NCBI GenBank assembly: GCA_903872875.1
Contig: CAIQMJ010000639.1
Span: 1 to 6,974, forward strand
From: an uncultured Variovorax sp.
Lineage (GTDB): Bacteria > Pseudomonadota > Gammaproteobacteria > Burkholderiales > Burkholderiaceae_C
DNA length: 6,974 nt
Direction: 5' to 3'
Shown here: one piece after another, positions 5,583 through 6,974 of the stretch
Numbering within the stretch: position 1 is the stretch's first letter
Layout: every line of letters begins with the position of its first letter
Notes under the pieces: model-generated
What the model was told of the DNA's origin: nothing
Seen by the model: the letters and a program-made list of their open reading frames with translations, nothing else
The model's database searches: none
Position numbers and translations under genes: made by a program

Positions 5583-5600
5583 CCGCAGCCTCAGCCGCGG
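5583..5600 (-). repeat. Hairpin around the eutC stop codon
   Basis: On the minus strand CCGCGGC and GGCTGCGG-type arms form a 7-bp stem (one G-T pair) with a TGAG loop containing the TGA stop of eutC. A T5 run (5571-5575 as A5 on the plus strand) lies 7 nt downstream, too far for a standard terminator. It may act as an auxiliary 3'-end hairpin. Confidence 0.3.
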
Positions 5601-6472
5601 GGCGTGCCATCCGGCAATGAAGGTGCCGTTGCCGTGCCGAGGGCCGCGTCGTCGCTGCGGTCCTTCAGCTGCACGCCGGTGAGCTGCAGCCGCTTCGCTT
5701 CCTGCGCCAGCCACCAGAAGCGCTTGGCCGCGGCTTCGGGCGCGAGTCCTTCGGGGCGGATGTTCGAGATGCAGTTGCGTTCGGCGTCGTGCCGGCCGAC
5801 CGCCGGCTGCCATGTCAGGTAGAGGCCGAGGCTGTCGGGCGAGCTGAGCCCGGGGCGCTCGCCGATCAGCATTGCGACCAGCCGCGCACCGAGCAGCGCT
5901 CCTGCCTCGTCGGCCAGCGCGACGCGTGCCTGCTGCGCGATCACCACCGGCCCGAGCCGCCAGCCGGCCGGTGCGAGCGCGCGGATCGCGGCGATCAGCG
6001 GCCGCGCGTTGCGTTCGACCGCCAGCGAGGACAGGCCGTCGCCCACCACCAGCAGCAGGTCGCAGCCGGCCGTCGGATCGGGCCCGGCCGCCGCGCGCAA
6101 GGCCTGCGCGCTGGCGTCGTCCAGCCGCCGGCCCAGGTCGGGCCGCAGCAGGTAGGCAGCGCGATCGGGTGCGGCGCTGTGCACCTGCAGGCTCTGCAGG
6201 CCGTCGTCGGTCAGCGACTGCGCCAATGCGGCGCCGTCGAGCTGCAGGTGCACCGCGTCGCGCGCCTGCGCATGGGCGAAGCCGAAGCGCAGCAGCTCCG
6301 CGGTCGGCATGCTGGCGCCGGCGCGGCCCAGCGCGAGCCGCGCCGAGGTGAAGGCGCGCAGGTCGCTCCAGGGGTCTTGCGTCGTGGCGCCGGCGTCGTG
6401 CGCCTGGTGGACCACGGCGGGTTCCGTAGGCTTTGCGGGCTCGGCGATCGGTTCGTTCGCAGGGTCGGTCAT
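5591..6472 (-). CDS. eutC: Ethanolamine ammonia-lyase small subunit EutC
   Basis: A 293-residue small (light) subunit of adenosylcobalamin-dependent ethanolamine ammonia-lyase, which with EutB converts ethanolamine to acetaldehyde and ammonia, giving the cell nitrogen and carbon. Conserved blocks are DPWSDLRAFTSARLALGRAG (33-52), DLLLVVGDGLSSLAVERNA (138-156), GARLVAMLIGERPGLSSPDS (195-214), LGLYLTW (215-221) and ERNCISNIRPEGL (231-243); the last three are the family's strongest motifs near the cobalamin and subunit interface. The length is close to E. coli EutC (about 295). The first 30 residues are Pro/Glu/Ala-rich and probably disordered, as is usual for this subunit. AAGGA (6479-6483) precedes ATG 6470-6472 by 6 bp and overlaps the eutB stop codon, so the subunits are likely translationally coupled. 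A terminator lies downstream. The acidic, proline-rich start is not a convincing microcompartment-targeting helix. Confidence 0.96.
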   Translation of the reverse strand: MTDPANEPIAEPAKPTEPAVVHQAHDAGATTQDPWSDLRAFTSARLALGRAGASMPTAELLRFGFAHAQARDAVHLQLDGAALAQSLTDDGLQSLQVHSAAPDRAAYLLRPDLGRRLDDASAQALRAAAGPDPTAGCDLLLVVGDGLSSLAVERNARPLIAAIRALAPAGWRLGPVVIAQQARVALADEAGALLGARLVAMLIGERPGLSSPDSLGLYLTWQPAVGRHDAERNCISNIRPEGLAPEAAAKRFWWLAQEAKRLQLTGVQLKDRSDDAALGTATAPSLPDGTPRG

Positions 6473-6478
6473 CGCCAG

Positions 6479-6485
6479 TCCTTCA
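6479..6485 (-). promoter_or_regulatory. eutC Shine-Dalgarno overlapping the eutB stop codon
   Basis: The minus-strand heptamer TGAAGGA contains both the eutB stop (TGA) and the AAGGA ribosome binding site of eutC, whose ATG begins 6 bp later. This arrangement fits translational coupling and balanced EutB and EutC production. Confidence 0.75.
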
Positions 6486-6974
6486 CGCCGCCAGGCGCAG
6501 TTGCCGCATCTGCTGCAGCGCCGGGTGGCCGGCCGGCACCGCGCCGACGTGGCCTTGCGCATCGGACAGCTGCATGCGCTGCAACCAGGCCTCGAACTCG
6601 GGCGCGCGCTTCAGGCCCAGCACCTCGCGCAGGTAGAGCGCGTCGTGGAAAGACGTGCTCTGGTAGTTGAGCATGATGTCGTCGGCACCCGGCACGCCCA
6701 TGATGAAGGTCAGGCCGGCCGCGCCGAGCAGCGTCATCAGCGTGTCCATGTCGTCGGAATCGGCCTCGGCATGGTTGGTGTAGCAGACGTCGCAGCCCAG
6801 CGGCAAGCCCATCAGCTTGCCGCAGAAGTGGTCTTCCAGCCCGGCGCGGATGATCTGCTTGCCGTCGTACAGGTACTCCGGCCCGATGAAGCCGACCACC
6901 GTGTTCGTCAGCAGCGGCCGGAAGGCGCGCGCCACCGCATAGGCGCGCGCTTCGCAGGTCTGCTGGTCGACGCC
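6483..6974 (-). CDS. eutB: Ethanolamine ammonia-lyase large subunit EutB, C-terminal part
   Basis: The last 163 residues of the large (heavy) catalytic subunit of ethanolamine ammonia-lyase; the gene runs off the right edge, and full-length EutB is about 450-465 residues. The reading frame is open to the edge, starting GVDQQTCEARAYAVARAF, so the fragment has no start of its own. Conserved EutB stretches are LTNTVVGFIGPEYLYDG, LEDHFCGKLMGLPLGCD, VCYTNHAEAD, FIMGVPGADDIMLNYQSTSF and HDALYLREVLGL. The Asp in GCDVCYTNH corresponds, by recall-based alignment and counting from the E. coli C-terminus, to Asp362, an active-site residue of the TIM-barrel that contacts the substrate. The C-terminal end (RLAA) is short and ordinary. 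It is followed after 10 bp by eutC, with which it forms the holoenzyme. Confidence 0.96.
   Translation of the reverse strand, partial: GVDQQTCEARAYAVARAFRPLLTNTVVGFIGPEYLYDGKQIIRAGLEDHFCGKLMGLPLGCDVCYTNHAEADSDDMDTLMTLLGAAGLTFIMGVPGADDIMLNYQSTSFHDALYLREVLGLKRAPEFEAWLQRMQLSDAQGHVGAVPAGHPALQQMRQLRLAA

Noticed and set aside
5488..5610. Longer N-terminus for the lipoprotein (start at 5610)
   Set aside because: It would place 41 residues encoded by the eutC end and terminator before a normal lipoprotein signal peptide, while ATG 5487 has a good Shine-Dalgarno.
6473..6562. Extended EutC start at 6562
   Set aside because: It would overlap the eutB coding end by about 80 bp and add Arg/Cys-rich residues not seen in EutC. 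The ATG at 6472 with AAGGA upstream fits better.
6483..6935. GTG at 6933-6935 as a start for a short EutB-like protein
   Set aside because: The frame remains open and EutB-like up to the window edge (GVDQQTCEARAYA), so this is the interior of a gene cut by the window, not a truncated gene.
1..6974. CRISPR arrays, tRNA/rRNA genes, insertion sequences, att sites
   Set aside because: No regularly spaced direct repeats, no transposase or integrase-like coding sequence, no tRNA-like cloverleaf with a recognisable T-loop was seen in the gaps. Composition is even across the window apart from the small AT-richer patch at 2555-2605.

Overview
The window is GC-rich DNA, almost fully coding, with strong G/C at third codon positions. 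Gene content points to a betaproteobacterium of the Burkholderiales, most likely Comamonadaceae (Variovorax-like). The evidence is eutB-eutC without visible microcompartment genes, a short YchJ protein, a DUF3047 protein and a VTT-rhodanese fusion. The taxonomic call is an inference from protein flavour, not from a marker gene.

Left part, plus strand (1-2019): the end of an M20-family (carboxypeptidase G2-like) metallopeptidase, a PPOX-class flavin-binding protein of the MSMEG_1061/DR_2398 type, and an acyl-CoA dehydrogenase. Gaps are 11 and 33 bp and each downstream gene has a good ribosome binding site, so this looks like one transcript with catabolic or housekeeping enzymes. A small hairpin after the dehydrogenase may end it.

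Middle, plus strand (2020-4572): a YchJ/UPF0225 protein carrying only the N-terminal SEC-C-type zinc motif. Then comes a 187-bp gap with several inverted repeats. After it lie an exported DUF3047 protein and, 21 bp on, an inner-membrane VTT (DedA-type) protein fused to a cytoplasmic rhodanese domain. The last two are probably co-transcribed.

Right part, minus strand (4600-6974): the end of eutB, then eutC with its Shine-Dalgarno overlapping the eutB stop codon. Together they encode the two subunits of B12-dependent ethanolamine ammonia-lyase, which splits ethanolamine into acetaldehyde and ammonia. Downstream is a clear intrinsic terminator, and then a lipoprotein gene on the same strand. This lipoprotein has two Pro-His-x-Thr motifs that I read as a possible 2H-phosphoesterase signature. 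It converges on the VTT-rhodanese gene with 27 bp between the stop codons.

No mobile element, CRISPR array, tRNA, rRNA or phage gene is visible. I see no clear undescribed multi-gene system. The most interesting items are the candidate 2H-type lipoprotein, the structured gap before the DUF3047 gene, and the promoter question for the lipoprotein gene.
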